From contig NZ_AUXT01000205.1 in assembly GCF_001625595.1 (NCBI RefSeq), positions 19,004 through 83,003 of the forward strand: a stretch of DNA of 64,000 bases, given 5' to 3'. Shown here piece after piece: positions 42,301 to 50,950 of the stretch (within the stretch, counting starts at the first letter, position 1; every line of letters begins with the position of its first letter). The DNA comes from Pseudoalteromonas luteoviolacea NCIMB 1942. Its GTDB lineage: Bacteria > Pseudomonadota > Gammaproteobacteria > Enterobacterales > Alteromonadaceae. The notes under the pieces were generated by a model. That model saw only the letters and a program-made list of their open reading frames with translations, did no database searches and was not told the DNA's origin. The position numbers and the translations under genes were made by a program.

Positions 42301-43986
42301 ATGATGAAACTTTCTAAACTATCCAGTGCGATTTTAGTCGCCACAGGCTTTCTTGTAAGTGCTTGCTCACAGCAAACCGCAGAATCAACAAAAAGTCAGC
42401 AAACATCGACAGATAGCGTGAGTTACACACTGCAGAACATAGATAAACAGCGCTTAGATATTTATACCGAAGTCACACTAACAAGCGACTTAAGTCATCT
42501 TAATGACAATCAACAGAAAATGATTGGCGTATTGATCGATGCTTCAAAAATTATGGACGATTTATTCTGGAAACAAGCATTCGGCGAGGATAAAGCAGCG
42601 TTCTTGTCGCGGATTGAAGACCCTGATGTACGCCGCTTTGCAGATATTAACTATGGCCCTTGGAACCGTTTAGATGGTGACAAAGTATTTCTCAGTACTT
42701 TTGGTGAAAAAGCGCCTGGCGCCCAATTTTATCCACATAACATAACCAAAGCTGAGCTCAATAATGCTGATTTCAAAGACAAGCAAGGCTTATACTCGAT
42801 GGTCAAGCGAGATCAGCAAGGTAACTTGTACAGCACAGCTTATGCCTCAGAGTTTAGAACGGAACTAGAAGAAGCTGCAAAATTACTACGCCAAGCGAGT
42901 AACCTAGCGGTTGATAAAGACTTTGCAAACTACCTGAACTTGCGCGCTGATGCTCTGCTAAACAATAGCTACCAGCCATCAGATTTTGCTTGGATGGACA
43001 TGAAAAATAACCCAATAGATGTGGTGATCGGGCCAATTGAAACTTATGAAGATCAACTATTTGGTTATCGTAGCGCCTTTGAGTCATATGTCTTAGTAAA
43101 AGACCTCGCGTGGAGTGAGCGCCTAGCTAAATTTGCTGCATTTTTACCAGCGCTACAAACAGGCTTACCCGTTGACCAAATATATAAACAAGAAGTACCG
43201 GGGTCAGATGCAGATCTCAATGCATATGATGTCGTTTATTATGCAGGCCATTCGAATGCGGGCAGTAAAACAATAGCAATCAACCTGCCAAATGATGAGC
43301 AAGTACAGCTGGAGAAAGGGACACGTAGATTGCAACTCAAAAATGCGATGCGTGCAAAGTTTGACAAAATTTTGGTGCCTATCGCAAATCAGTTAATTGT
43401 GCCAGAGCAGCGCAAACACATTACCTTTGACGCTTTTTTTGCTAATACTATGTTTCATGAAGTCGCCCATGGCTTAGGTATCAAGAATACCATTACAGGA
43501 AAAGGCACTGTAAGGCAGTCACTTCAAGAACACGCTAGTGCAATTGAAGAGGGTAAAGCCGACATTCTTGGCCTTTATATGGTTGAGCAGTTGCTGAAAA
43601 AAGGAGAGATTACCGAAGGCACACTAGAGGACTACTACGTCACATTTATGGCTGGTATTTTCCGTTCGGTACGCTTTGGTGCTTCTAGCGCTCATGGTAA
43701 AGCCAACATGATCCGTTTTAACTTCTTTAAACAAGAAGGTGCTTTCTCTAAAGATGCACAAGGACTATATCAAGTTGATATGGAAAGAATGGGTGCTGCA
43801 ATGGCGAAACTATCTAACCTAATTCTGACTCTGCAAGGTGATGGAGATTACCAGAAAGTAGATCAGCTTATCGCCACCCATGGTGATATCAAAGCTGAGT
43901 TACAAGCAGACTTGACTAAGCTAGCCCAGGCGAACATTCCTGTGGATGTCACCTTTAAGCAAGGTAAAGCGGTTCTTGGACTGTAA
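42301..43986 (+). CDS. lipoprotein metallopeptidase of M49 (dipeptidyl-peptidase III) type
   Basis: A 561-aa outer-envelope lipoprotein: lipobox LVSAC at residues 18-22, so lipid-anchored. The zinc motif reads HEVAHG (in MFHEVAHGLG), with a second ligand region EEGKADILGLYM. The classic M49 motif has one more residue (HExxxH), but this HEVAH form fits the bacterial subfamily often called Zn-dependent hydrolases, some historically misnamed MutT. It probably degrades short peptides. It stands alone and ends in a terminator overlapping the next gene. Confidence 0.8.
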   Translation: MMKLSKLSSAILVATGFLVSACSQQTAESTKSQQTSTDSVSYTLQNIDKQRLDIYTEVTLTSDLSHLNDNQQKMIGVLIDASKIMDDLFWKQAFGEDKAAFLSRIEDPDVRRFADINYGPWNRLDGDKVFLSTFGEKAPGAQFYPHNITKAELNNADFKDKQGLYSMVKRDQQGNLYSTAYASEFRTELEEAAKLLRQASNLAVDKDFANYLNLRADALLNNSYQPSDFAWMDMKNNPIDVVIGPIETYEDQLFGYRSAFESYVLVKDLAWSERLAKFAAFLPALQTGLPVDQIYKQEVPGSDADLNAYDVVYYAGHSNAGSKTIAINLPNDEQVQLEKGTRRLQLKNAMRAKFDKILVPIANQLIVPEQRKHITFDAFFANTMFHEVAHGLGIKNTITGKGTVRQSLQEHASAIEEGKADILGLYMVEQLLKKGEITEGTLEDYYVTFMAGIFRSVRFGASSAHGKANMIRFNFFKQEGAFSKDAQGLYQVDMERMGAAMAKLSNLILTLQGDGDYQKVDQLIATHGDIKAELQADLTKLAQANIPVDVTFKQGKAVLGL

Positions 43987-43995
43987 TTTCCTTAG

Positions 43996-44021
43996 GGCGC
44001 TACAGAGCTAGCGCCTTTTTT
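43996..44021 (+). terminator. terminator after the M49-like gene
   Basis: GGCGCTA and TAGCGCC arms (43996-44002, 44009-44015) with TTTTTT following. It lies inside the 3' end of the convergent HIT gene. Confidence 0.8.
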
Positions 44022-44398
44022 AACTCCGCCAATTGAGCTTCTGTATAAGCCTTGGCTGGGTTTACACCCCATACAGGTTTAGGCCATGCCGCATCATGCT
44101 CAAAACGAGCGATATGATGAAGATGTAACTGGGGCACCATATTACCCAACGCAGCTACATTTAGTTTGTCTGGTGTAAATACAGACATTAACAATTCACT
44201 TAACTGCTTTGATTCTTGCCAAAACTGAATTTGCTGATGTTCGTCAAGGTCGATAATCTCTCTCAGACCAGCTACTGTTGGCACTAAAATAAACCATGGA
44301 TATTGACTATCGTTCATAAGTAGAACTTTACAAAGGGGCCAATTCGCTAATTCTATGCAATCTCGTTGTAATTCTGGGGCCAATTCAAAAGTCATCAT
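44000..44398 (-). CDS. HIT-family nucleotide hydrolase/transferase
   Basis: A 132-aa cytoplasmic protein of the HIT superfamily. The histidine triad appears as QLHLHHIAR near residue 90 and the conserved LMNDSQYPWFILVP in the N-terminal half; these proteins act on nucleotide phosphate bonds, though the substrate is unknown. The ATG at 44398 is chosen because GGAG lies 7 nt upstream; that ribosome binding site directly follows a terminator-like hairpin (44411-44443). On the same strand as the aminopeptidase gene upstream. Confidence 0.88.
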   Translation of the reverse strand: MMTFELAPELQRDCIELANWPLCKVLLMNDSQYPWFILVPTVAGLREIIDLDEHQQIQFWQESKQLSELLMSVFTPDKLNVAALGNMVPQLHLHHIARFEHDAAWPKPVWGVNPAKAYTEAQLAELKKALAL

Positions 44399-44410
44399 TA
44401 AACACTCCAA

Positions 44411-44443
44411 ATAGAAAAGCAGATACCAATGATATCTGCTTTT
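44411..44443 (-). terminator. hairpin after the aminopeptidase gene, next to the HIT start
   Basis: AAAAGCAGATA and TATCTGCTTTT (44415-44425, 44433-44443), 11-bp arms and a 7-nt loop, with TTTTCTATTT on the minus strand. It ends just before the HIT ribosome binding site. Confidence 0.65.
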
Positions 44444-44489
44444 GAATTAAAAGTAGTGACTGAATGTGTTTACAGACACTAAATTTTGT

Positions 44490-46022
44490 TTATAGGCAGT
44501 AGCGCGCGAATAAGCTACTTACTGTTGCTGCCGTTGGCTTACCATGTTGCCAATCGCCACCTTCGACACCGCTGCCAGCAATGTCCATGTGAACGTACGG
44601 TATCGGCTGCTCAGAATCACAGCCATGTTTGTCTAAACCACCAACGATGGCTAAAAATGCCATTGGGAACTGGTGACCACGTGCTGTTACGGCTGAAGGA
44701 GCGTTATTGCTAGATAGCACATCATCAGCTAAGGTGCGTGGTTTAACAAAGTCGTAATCTTCGCGGCGACTGCGTGACACTTCAGCACAATCTGCCCATA
44801 GATCACCTTGATCAGCAATTAAGCGAGATACAGAGCTTGCGCGTGCCGGTCCATTTTCAACATAAGCGCTATAAGGACCCATTGCACGTGCAGCATGGCC
44901 AGTCAGTGTCGCGACAGTAAATAGCTCAGGGTTAATCTCAGACTTAGCGAGGTCTTTTACTTCGCTCAATAAATCGCCCATCGCCAAACGCCCTTCCGCA
45001 TCAGTATTACCGATGCGCACGCGAACACCCTCACGTGTCTCTATGATCTCATCTGGTACAAAACAATCTGAACCAATCGAGTTTCTCACCACTGCCAAGT
45101 AAGCAATAACTTTCACACCTTTAGGTTGATACTCAGCAACCGCTTTCATAAAGCCTGCCACAGATGCCGCACCGCCTTTGTCACGGCTCATGCCAGCCAT
45201 GAAACCACCTACTTTAAGATCAGCACCACCTGTGTCATACACTAGGCCTTTACCAACAAACATCAAAGTGCGCTCCACGTCACCTTCTGGCACGTATTCC
45301 ATCTTAACAACACGAGGGTGATGACGCTCAACAGCATAAGATGCACGCGCAACAGTACCAAGCATCGGATAGTCTCTATCAATTGTGGCCCTGTCAGAAA
45401 TAACTTCAACGCTCACTGATGTATCGGCAAATAACTCAACACAATAATCAGCAAAACGAGGAGGCGCCATACGCTCAGGTTCAGTACCACATAAATCGCG
45501 TGCAGCATATTGGCCTGCCGCAATCGCATTTAGCTGTGAACAGAGTGCTTCGTCTGCACCAACCAGAAATGCTTGCTCTACCGGTTCTATCTGCGCACTA
45601 CGATACTCACGAGCTTCAAGTGGTTGCCATAGCATTTGACAAGCCCCTAAAAAGGCAACCTGCAGTGCGTTTGTATAACGCGCTTCTTGCGGTACACCCG
45701 CAAGAACAATAACTGGTTTAACAGCACCCGCCGCTTTAGCTTGGGCAATACCCGCTTGACCGGCTTCAAAAAAGCGACGAACATCGTCGAAATCTCTATT
45801 TAATGGACCGGTAGGTGCCACAATTAAACGCTTTCCAGGAACACCTTCAGCAAGTAAAACATTCGCTTGGCTGCTCAGTCTTGCGTCAACAGCTAGATAA
45901 GGCGCTACAGCTTCATTAAGCAGCTTATCACCTAATTCAGCTACATTTGAAGTGATTACAATCACGGCATCCGCGTCATTTTGCTGCCAGCTAGATGCAG
46001 GCAGAGCGAGAGGAAAAGACAT
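44490..46022 (-). CDS. M17 leucyl-aminopeptidase family protein
   Basis: A 510-aa cytoplasmic two-metal aminopeptidase. The C-terminal catalytic domain has GKGLVYDTGGADLK (Lys and Asp metal ligands), MSRDKGGAASV, and NTDAEGRLAM (Asp and Glu ligands), typical of M17. The first motif differs slightly from the usual GKGITFDSGG form (VYDTGG). It removes N-terminal residues from peptides. It is downstream of cstA on the same strand, fitting peptide use. Its ATG at 46022 directly abuts a terminator-like hairpin whose 3' arm contains the only ribosome-binding-site-like AAAGGG. Confidence 0.94.
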   Translation of the reverse strand: MSFPLALPASSWQQNDADAVIVITSNVAELGDKLLNEAVAPYLAVDARLSSQANVLLAEGVPGKRLIVAPTGPLNRDFDDVRRFFEAGQAGIAQAKAAGAVKPVIVLAGVPQEARYTNALQVAFLGACQMLWQPLEAREYRSAQIEPVEQAFLVGADEALCSQLNAIAAGQYAARDLCGTEPERMAPPRFADYCVELFADTSVSVEVISDRATIDRDYPMLGTVARASYAVERHHPRVVKMEYVPEGDVERTLMFVGKGLVYDTGGADLKVGGFMAGMSRDKGGAASVAGFMKAVAEYQPKGVKVIAYLAVVRNSIGSDCFVPDEIIETREGVRVRIGNTDAEGRLAMGDLLSEVKDLAKSEINPELFTVATLTGHAARAMGPYSAYVENGPARASSVSRLIADQGDLWADCAEVSRSRREDYDFVKPRTLADDVLSSNNAPSAVTARGHQFPMAFLAIVGGLDKHGCDSEQPIPYVHMDIAGSGVEGGDWQHGKPTAATVSSLFARYCL

Positions 46023-46055
46023 AAAAAAGGCCCTTTTTCTTATAATGAAAGGGCC
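46023..46055 (-). terminator. terminator-like hairpin after cstA
   Basis: GGCCCTTT and AAAGGGCC arms (46029-46036, 46048-46055), with six T immediately before the next ATG at 46022. It would end cstA transcription or sequester the downstream ribosome binding site. Confidence 0.75.
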
Positions 46056-46098
46056 GATTATCGGTTATTTATGCCAAAGAACCAAGCTAGAAGCTGGA

Positions 46099-47784
46099 TT
46101 ATTTACTGTCCGGTGCGCTTTGCGGTGTATTTTTCAGTTTACTTACAACACTCCAAGCCTCAAGCATGACTAATACACTCACAACAAGTACTACAATATC
46201 TAGCCCAACCAGTAACCAGTTACCTTTTTCATAGTACTCACCTAATTTAATCAATCCAGCAAAGAAGGCCATAAGAATCACAAAGATCATCGGAATAAGC
46301 GTAAACTTAGCAGGTCGACCTAATTTGATAAGATATACCGAGAGAACCAACAAAGTTAAGCTGGCTAATATTTGATTGGTTGAACCGAATAAAGGCCAGA
46401 TGATCATGCCGCCGCTACCGGACGCACCACCTGCACCAAACGCGAGTAGTAAACAACACCCCACAGCAACCAAAGTCGCAATAATGCCATTTTTAAGGAC
46501 TGGCAATTTGTATATGTCACCCCACTCTTGAATGATATAACGCTGGAGTCGAACACCTGAATCCATTGTTGTTCCGGCGAATAATACAACCATTACAGCC
46601 AATAGCGTAGATGCAATCTCAGCTGGTAGTCCCCAACCTGTGCTAATTAAATTGGAACCACCTTGAATGAATGCACCCACTGAGCCGGCTCCCAAGTGAC
46701 TGTATATTTCATGCCACTCCTCAGGCGAAACGGCCAACATAACGCCACTCACAGCAACCAAAGTGATCAATGCCAGAGACCCCTCGCCTACCGCACCAAG
46801 GTAGCCAACAAAGCGACCATCCGTCTCTTTGTTTAGCTGTTTAGAACTAGTACCAGATGAGACAATTCCATGAAAGCCCGATACTGCGCCACAGGCAATG
46901 GTGACAAATAAAAGTGGAATGATACTCGGTGTATCAATGGCAGTCTGGGTGTTAAAAGCAGGCGCCGTGATATCTGGCATGACGACAAATACCGCACCGT
47001 AAAGCAGCACCAAGCCCACTAAGAGTTGCATACCATTAATAAAATCACGGGGTTGAAGTAACATCCAGACAGGCAATAATGACGCAACAGCGGCATAAAC
47101 AAAGAGTATTAAAATCCAACTAGCTTTATCGGTTAAGCCAAACACTTCACTCGGCAAAGCGATGGGCATACCACTTCCAACATAGATTGTGGCATATAAG
47201 ATAGCGACCCCAACCAAACACAGTGGAACCAATGGCACTTTGCGTTTTAACAGCTGACCAATAATCAGCGCCACAACAATGGCCGCCCAAGCTGGAAAAA
47301 CGGCATTAGGGTTTGCGACAAAAGAATTGGCAATAACCACACCAAATACCGCATTCACCATCAGTAATACCAAAAACACCACAATCATAAATAACGCGCG
47401 AGTACGTTTTCCTATGACGCTTTCAGAAAGCGCACCCATTGACTTACCCTTATGGCGAGCACTGGCCCACAGAGCGCCCATGTCATGCACACCGGCAAAA
47501 AATATGGTGCCAATAACTACCCAAAGTACGGCAGGAACCCAGCCCCAATAAACCGCTATCGCAGGACCAACAATAGGCGCAGCACCAGCAACAGAGGTAA
47601 AATGATGCCCCCACAACACCACTTTATTAGTAGGTACATAATCAACACCGTCGTTAAATTCGTGGGCAGGCGTGACGAAGTCGTCATCCATTTTGAAGAT
47701 CTTTGTGGCAATAAACTTGGAATATATAAACCAGCCAAACAGCATACCCAAGATACCAAACAACACTATCATAATAGATTGCAT
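46099..47784 (-). CDS. cstA: CstA-family peptide/pyruvate transporter
   Basis: A 561-aa membrane protein with many hydrophobic helices, of the carbon-starvation CstA family. It starts MQSIMIVLFGILGMLFGWF and has PIVGPAIAVYWGW, FAGVHDMGALWASARHKGKS, and VSGTSSKQLNKETDGRFVGY-like loop SSGTSSKQLNKETDGR. E. coli CstA is longer (about 700 aa) because of extra C-terminal helices, so this is a shorter form. Substrates in the family are peptides or pyruvate. GAGGAC lies before the ATG. It is upstream of the aminopeptidase gene. Confidence 0.9.
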   Translation of the reverse strand: MQSIMIVLFGILGMLFGWFIYSKFIATKIFKMDDDFVTPAHEFNDGVDYVPTNKVVLWGHHFTSVAGAAPIVGPAIAVYWGWVPAVLWVVIGTIFFAGVHDMGALWASARHKGKSMGALSESVIGKRTRALFMIVVFLVLLMVNAVFGVVIANSFVANPNAVFPAWAAIVVALIIGQLLKRKVPLVPLCLVGVAILYATIYVGSGMPIALPSEVFGLTDKASWILILFVYAAVASLLPVWMLLQPRDFINGMQLLVGLVLLYGAVFVVMPDITAPAFNTQTAIDTPSIIPLLFVTIACGAVSGFHGIVSSGTSSKQLNKETDGRFVGYLGAVGEGSLALITLVAVSGVMLAVSPEEWHEIYSHLGAGSVGAFIQGGSNLISTGWGLPAEIASTLLAVMVVLFAGTTMDSGVRLQRYIIQEWGDIYKLPVLKNGIIATLVAVGCCLLLAFGAGGASGSGGMIIWPLFGSTNQILASLTLLVLSVYLIKLGRPAKFTLIPMIFVILMAFFAGLIKLGEYYEKGNWLLVGLDIVVLVVSVLVMLEAWSVVSKLKNTPQSAPDSK

Positions 47785-47907
47785 GGGATGTCCTCTGTGT
47801 TATTTTTGTATTAACATCACTCTAACACGGATAGACATAAAAGCAGTTATATTTTAGTCGCAGTGTACCACTTATCTAGTTATTAAATGCTTGTAATTCG
47901 GCTGTAA

Positions 47908-48963
47908 TCAATTGAACAGTCCCATCTGCACCTGATTGCTTGGCGAATCCCCCAAACCAATTTGCACGCCTACAAGCCTCACAGGTTTACCACCGTGGCG
48001 AGCCACCGCTTGTTCTAGTAAAGTGCACAAAATATCTTGATCGATCCCAAGACATTGGCACTCTTTCGTCGTTTGAGTAAAGTCGTAAAACTTTACCTTC
48101 ACACCCAATTTAGTAAATTCGCGCTCAGATTGATAAGCAGCGCTACGACGGGTCAATTCAGGGATGAGCTTGTCACACAAAATGGACTTTAATTGGCTAA
48201 GGTCTTGAATATCCTTTTCAAACGTGGTTTCGACCCCGACAGACTTACGTACCCGCTCCGTTTCAACGCCCCGCTCATCTATTCCTTGGCAGCGTCGCCA
48301 CAATACTTTGCCAAACTTACCGAAACGGTTTGCCATTTCATCTAAGCTAAGTGCTTTAATATCTTTACCATGCACCAAACCACAAGCCAGTAGTTTTTCA
48401 TGGGTAACTTTGCCAACCCCAGGGATTTTTTTAAGTGGCAATGAATCGATAAATTCATCTACTTGAGAAGGCGTGATAACACACTGACCATTAGGCTTAT
48501 TCTCATCGCTGGCAATCTTGGCAAGAAACTTTATTGGTGCAATGCCAGCAGACGCAGTAAGACCCGTTTGATGATAGATCTCAGCTCTGATCTGCTGGGC
48601 AATCAGGGTAGCGCTTCCCTGACAAGCACGGCAATCGGTCACATCCAAATACGCTTCATCTAATGAAAGAGGTTCGATTAAGTCAGTATACTTTGCGAAA
48701 ATAGCGCGGATCTGTTTTGATACTTCTTTGTAGACTTGCATCCGACCAGGAACAATTATCAACTGAGGACATAACTGCTTAGCTTTGTAGTTAGACATGG
48801 CCGAGCGCACGCCATACTCACGCGCAATGTAATTTGAAGTAGATAACACACCACGATGACTACGGCCACCAATGGCCATTGGAACATTAGCCAGAGATGG
48901 GTTATCGCGCATTTCTACTGCAGCGTAAAAACAATCCATATCAATATGAATAAACTTTCTCAC
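47908..48963 (-). CDS. dinB: DNA polymerase IV
   Basis: Y-family translesion polymerase, error-prone and SOS-induced. At 351 aa it is the same length as E. coli DinB. Motifs IHIDMDCFYAAVEMRDNP (metal Asp), YIAREYGVRSAM, SLDEAYLDVTD (two acidic residues), IPGVGKVTHEKL (helix-hairpin-helix) and the little-finger region follow. The GTG at 48963 gives the family start; a longer frame to 49023 would run across the LexA box and the -10 box, which cannot be coding. No clear ribosome binding site. Confidence 0.97.
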   Translation of the reverse strand: MRKFIHIDMDCFYAAVEMRDNPSLANVPMAIGGRSHRGVLSTSNYIAREYGVRSAMSNYKAKQLCPQLIIVPGRMQVYKEVSKQIRAIFAKYTDLIEPLSLDEAYLDVTDCRACQGSATLIAQQIRAEIYHQTGLTASAGIAPIKFLAKIASDENKPNGQCVITPSQVDEFIDSLPLKKIPGVGKVTHEKLLACGLVHGKDIKALSLDEMANRFGKFGKVLWRRCQGIDERGVETERVRKSVGVETTFEKDIQDLSQLKSILCDKLIPELTRRSAAYQSEREFTKLGVKVKFYDFTQTTKECQCLGIDQDILCTLLEQAVARHGGKPVRLVGVQIGLGDSPSNQVQMGLFN

Positions 48964-48984
48964 AGATGCGCCCAACAAATAAAA

Positions 48985-49000
48985 CTGTTTATATATACAG
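48985..49000. promoter_or_regulatory. LexA (SOS) box of dinB
   Basis: CTGTTTATATATACAG, exactly CTGT-N8-ACAG with AT-rich centre, 22 bp upstream of the dinB start and overlapping the -10 box. Flanking TA on one side and AA on the other also fit the TACTGT-N8-ACAGTA pattern well. Confidence 0.93.
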
Positions 49001-49016
49001 TATAGTGACAGCTCAA
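48988..49016 (-). promoter_or_regulatory. dinB promoter
   Basis: On the minus strand TTGAGC (49016-49011), 17-nt spacer, TATAAA (48993-48988). LexA binding at 48985-49000 would block it. Confidence 0.7.
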
Positions 49017-49240
49017 GGTACATTTGTCCAGCTCTGTGCGTGATGTAAACTTTTCCCTAAACACTCCCGAGGCTTGGCGCTGTACAATTGCAAATTTCTG
49101 TTCACCTACAGATTGTTCGATACAAAGCTCTGCAGATCATCTTGAAATGCTCTACACTGCTGTTAGAACATTTTTGTATGTAGCGCAATTGCGTTGTTGC
49201 ATCAACAGTTTTAACCTGTCCACCTTTGCAAGGAGTATGT

Positions 49241-50293
49241 ATGAAGTACAGCCAACTAGGCCACACGTCAATTGAGATTTCGCGTGTCTGTTTGGGGAGT
49301 ATGACTTGGGGGTTGCAAAACAATCAGCATGACGCTGACGAACAAATAAACTATGCGCTGAGTCAAGGGATTAACTTTATCGATACTGCTGAAATGTATG
49401 CAGTACCACCATCGCCGGAAACCTACGGTAAAACAGAACAAATAATCGGCAATTGGATAAAACGTCACTCTGAAAAACGTCAAGAGATTGTATTAGCGAC
49501 TAAAATTGCTGGTGCAGGGCTTGATTGGATAAGAAATGGGCGACCTATTAATAAACAAACCGTGATAGATGCCGTTGACCATTCTTTGGAGAGACTAAAC
49601 ACCGACTATATAGATGTATACCAATTACACTGGCCAAATAGAACCTCTCCTCATTTTGGTAAACACTGGCACGGTATGTTGGACTTACATGCCGTGAGCA
49701 AGGCTCAACAACTTGAAGAAATGGCAGACATTCTTGAGGGGATAAAGTCCTGCATCACCGCAGGGAAGATTAGACATTGGGGGCTGTCGAACGAAACGCC
49801 ATGGGGCTTAAATACCTACCTGAACCTATGCCACCAGAAAGGTTTGGAAAGGCCTGTTTCTATTCAAAATGAATTCAACTTGCTCCATGAAAAAGACTGG
49901 CCCTATTTACTGGAGAATTGCGTTAATGAAGATATTGCCTATCTCCCCTGGTCTCCGCTCGCAGGAGGGCTATTAAGTGGCAAATATTTAGGGGGCGCAA
50001 GACCAGCAGGCAGCCGCTGGACCCTGATGCAACGACATGGGTTATTCAGAGACACCCAGTACTCTCAGCAAGCCACGGCAGCATATCAAGAAATTGCCCA
50101 CGAGCATCATATAACGACGGCACAGTTAGCCCTTGCGTGGTGTGATCAGGTTGATGGGGTAGCTTCGACGATTATTGGCGCAACGAGTATGAGTCAGCTA
50201 AAAGAAAACATTACTGCTTTTGACAAGCCTTTACCACCAGAAGCGCTTGCAGAAATAGACACCATTCTCAAAACCTACCCTGTGCCTTTTTAG
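49241..50293 (+). CDS. tas: Tas-type aldo/keto reductase
   Basis: A 350-aa NADP-dependent oxidoreductase of the AKR family, close to E. coli Tas (346 aa). It has LGSMTWGLQNN, then the catalytic region NFIDTAEMYAVPPSPETYGKTE (Asp, Tyr), DYIDVYQLHWPNR, and SQLKENITAFD at the C-terminus. AAGGAG at 49229-49234 fixes the ATG at 49241. In E. coli, tas suppresses a tyrosine auxotroph, but its real role is not settled. It stands alone. Confidence 0.94.
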   Translation: MKYSQLGHTSIEISRVCLGSMTWGLQNNQHDADEQINYALSQGINFIDTAEMYAVPPSPETYGKTEQIIGNWIKRHSEKRQEIVLATKIAGAGLDWIRNGRPINKQTVIDAVDHSLERLNTDYIDVYQLHWPNRTSPHFGKHWHGMLDLHAVSKAQQLEEMADILEGIKSCITAGKIRHWGLSNETPWGLNTYLNLCHQKGLERPVSIQNEFNLLHEKDWPYLLENCVNEDIAYLPWSPLAGGLLSGKYLGGARPAGSRWTLMQRHGLFRDTQYSQQATAAYQEIAHEHHITTAQLALAWCDQVDGVASTIIGATSMSQLKENITAFDKPLPPEALAEIDTILKTYPVPF

Positions 50294-50357
50294 GACTCAA
50301 TCGCATGCAGGTGTGATAGTATCATCACCCTGCATGTATTCGATATTTCAGTAATTT

Positions 50358-50870
50358 ATGAGACAACTCAATTTATCTCCAGCTCAGCCTTTGTCAGGCT
50401 CGTGCTTTGAAAGACTGGCTGCCCGTGCAATTGTCCTGCGCGGTAATGACATTCTATTACTTTACACGGCTAGGTATGATGATTACACGCTTCCAGGAGG
50501 CGGTGTAGACAACGGCGAAGACATGGAAGACGCCCTAGCAAGAGAGCTCTTAGAAGAAACCGGTGCAAAATCTGTTACCAATATTAAGCCATTTGGGGTT
50601 TATGAAGAATATCAGCATTGGTACAAGCCTGATTTTGACAACGTAAAAATCGTATCACATTGCTATTTAGTTGAAATCTGTGGTGAATTCACCACACCAC
50701 AAATGGAGTCTTATGAACAAGCCAATGGCATGCGCCCTGTGTGGTTACCAATCAAAGACGCAATCGCACACAATCGCAGTGCTTTGGCAAATAGCGACAA
50801 AAAAGGTCAATCATTACAAAGAGAAACCATTATTTTAGAAGCCATCGCAGATGAGTTTGGATTGAACTAA
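50358..50870 (+). CDS. NUDIX hydrolase
   Basis: A 170-aa cytoplasmic pyrophosphohydrolase. The Nudix box fits the GxxxxxExxxxxxxREUxEExGU pattern: LPGGGVDNGEDMEDAL then ARELLEETGA. The substrate is not predictable from this. It follows tas by 64 nt and has no obvious operon partner. Confidence 0.92.
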   Translation: MRQLNLSPAQPLSGSCFERLAARAIVLRGNDILLLYTARYDDYTLPGGGVDNGEDMEDALARELLEETGAKSVTNIKPFGVYEEYQHWYKPDFDNVKIVSHCYLVEICGEFTTPQMESYEQANGMRPVWLPIKDAIAHNRSALANSDKKGQSLQRETIILEAIADEFGLN

Positions 50871-50950
50871 CCCGAATATTTTTGGTCTTAAGCACTGCCC
50901 CATGCCACCATTGATTGGTTGATAATAATAACACAGGGAAAGGGAAGCCA

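Noticed and set aside
47279..47857. Plus-strand open frames inside cstA
   Set aside because: They are mirror-frame readings of a clear membrane-transporter gene.
48963..49023. dinB starting at the ATG at 49023
   Set aside because: It would place coding sequence over the -10 box and LexA box; the conserved DinB start and 351-aa length fit the GTG at 48963.
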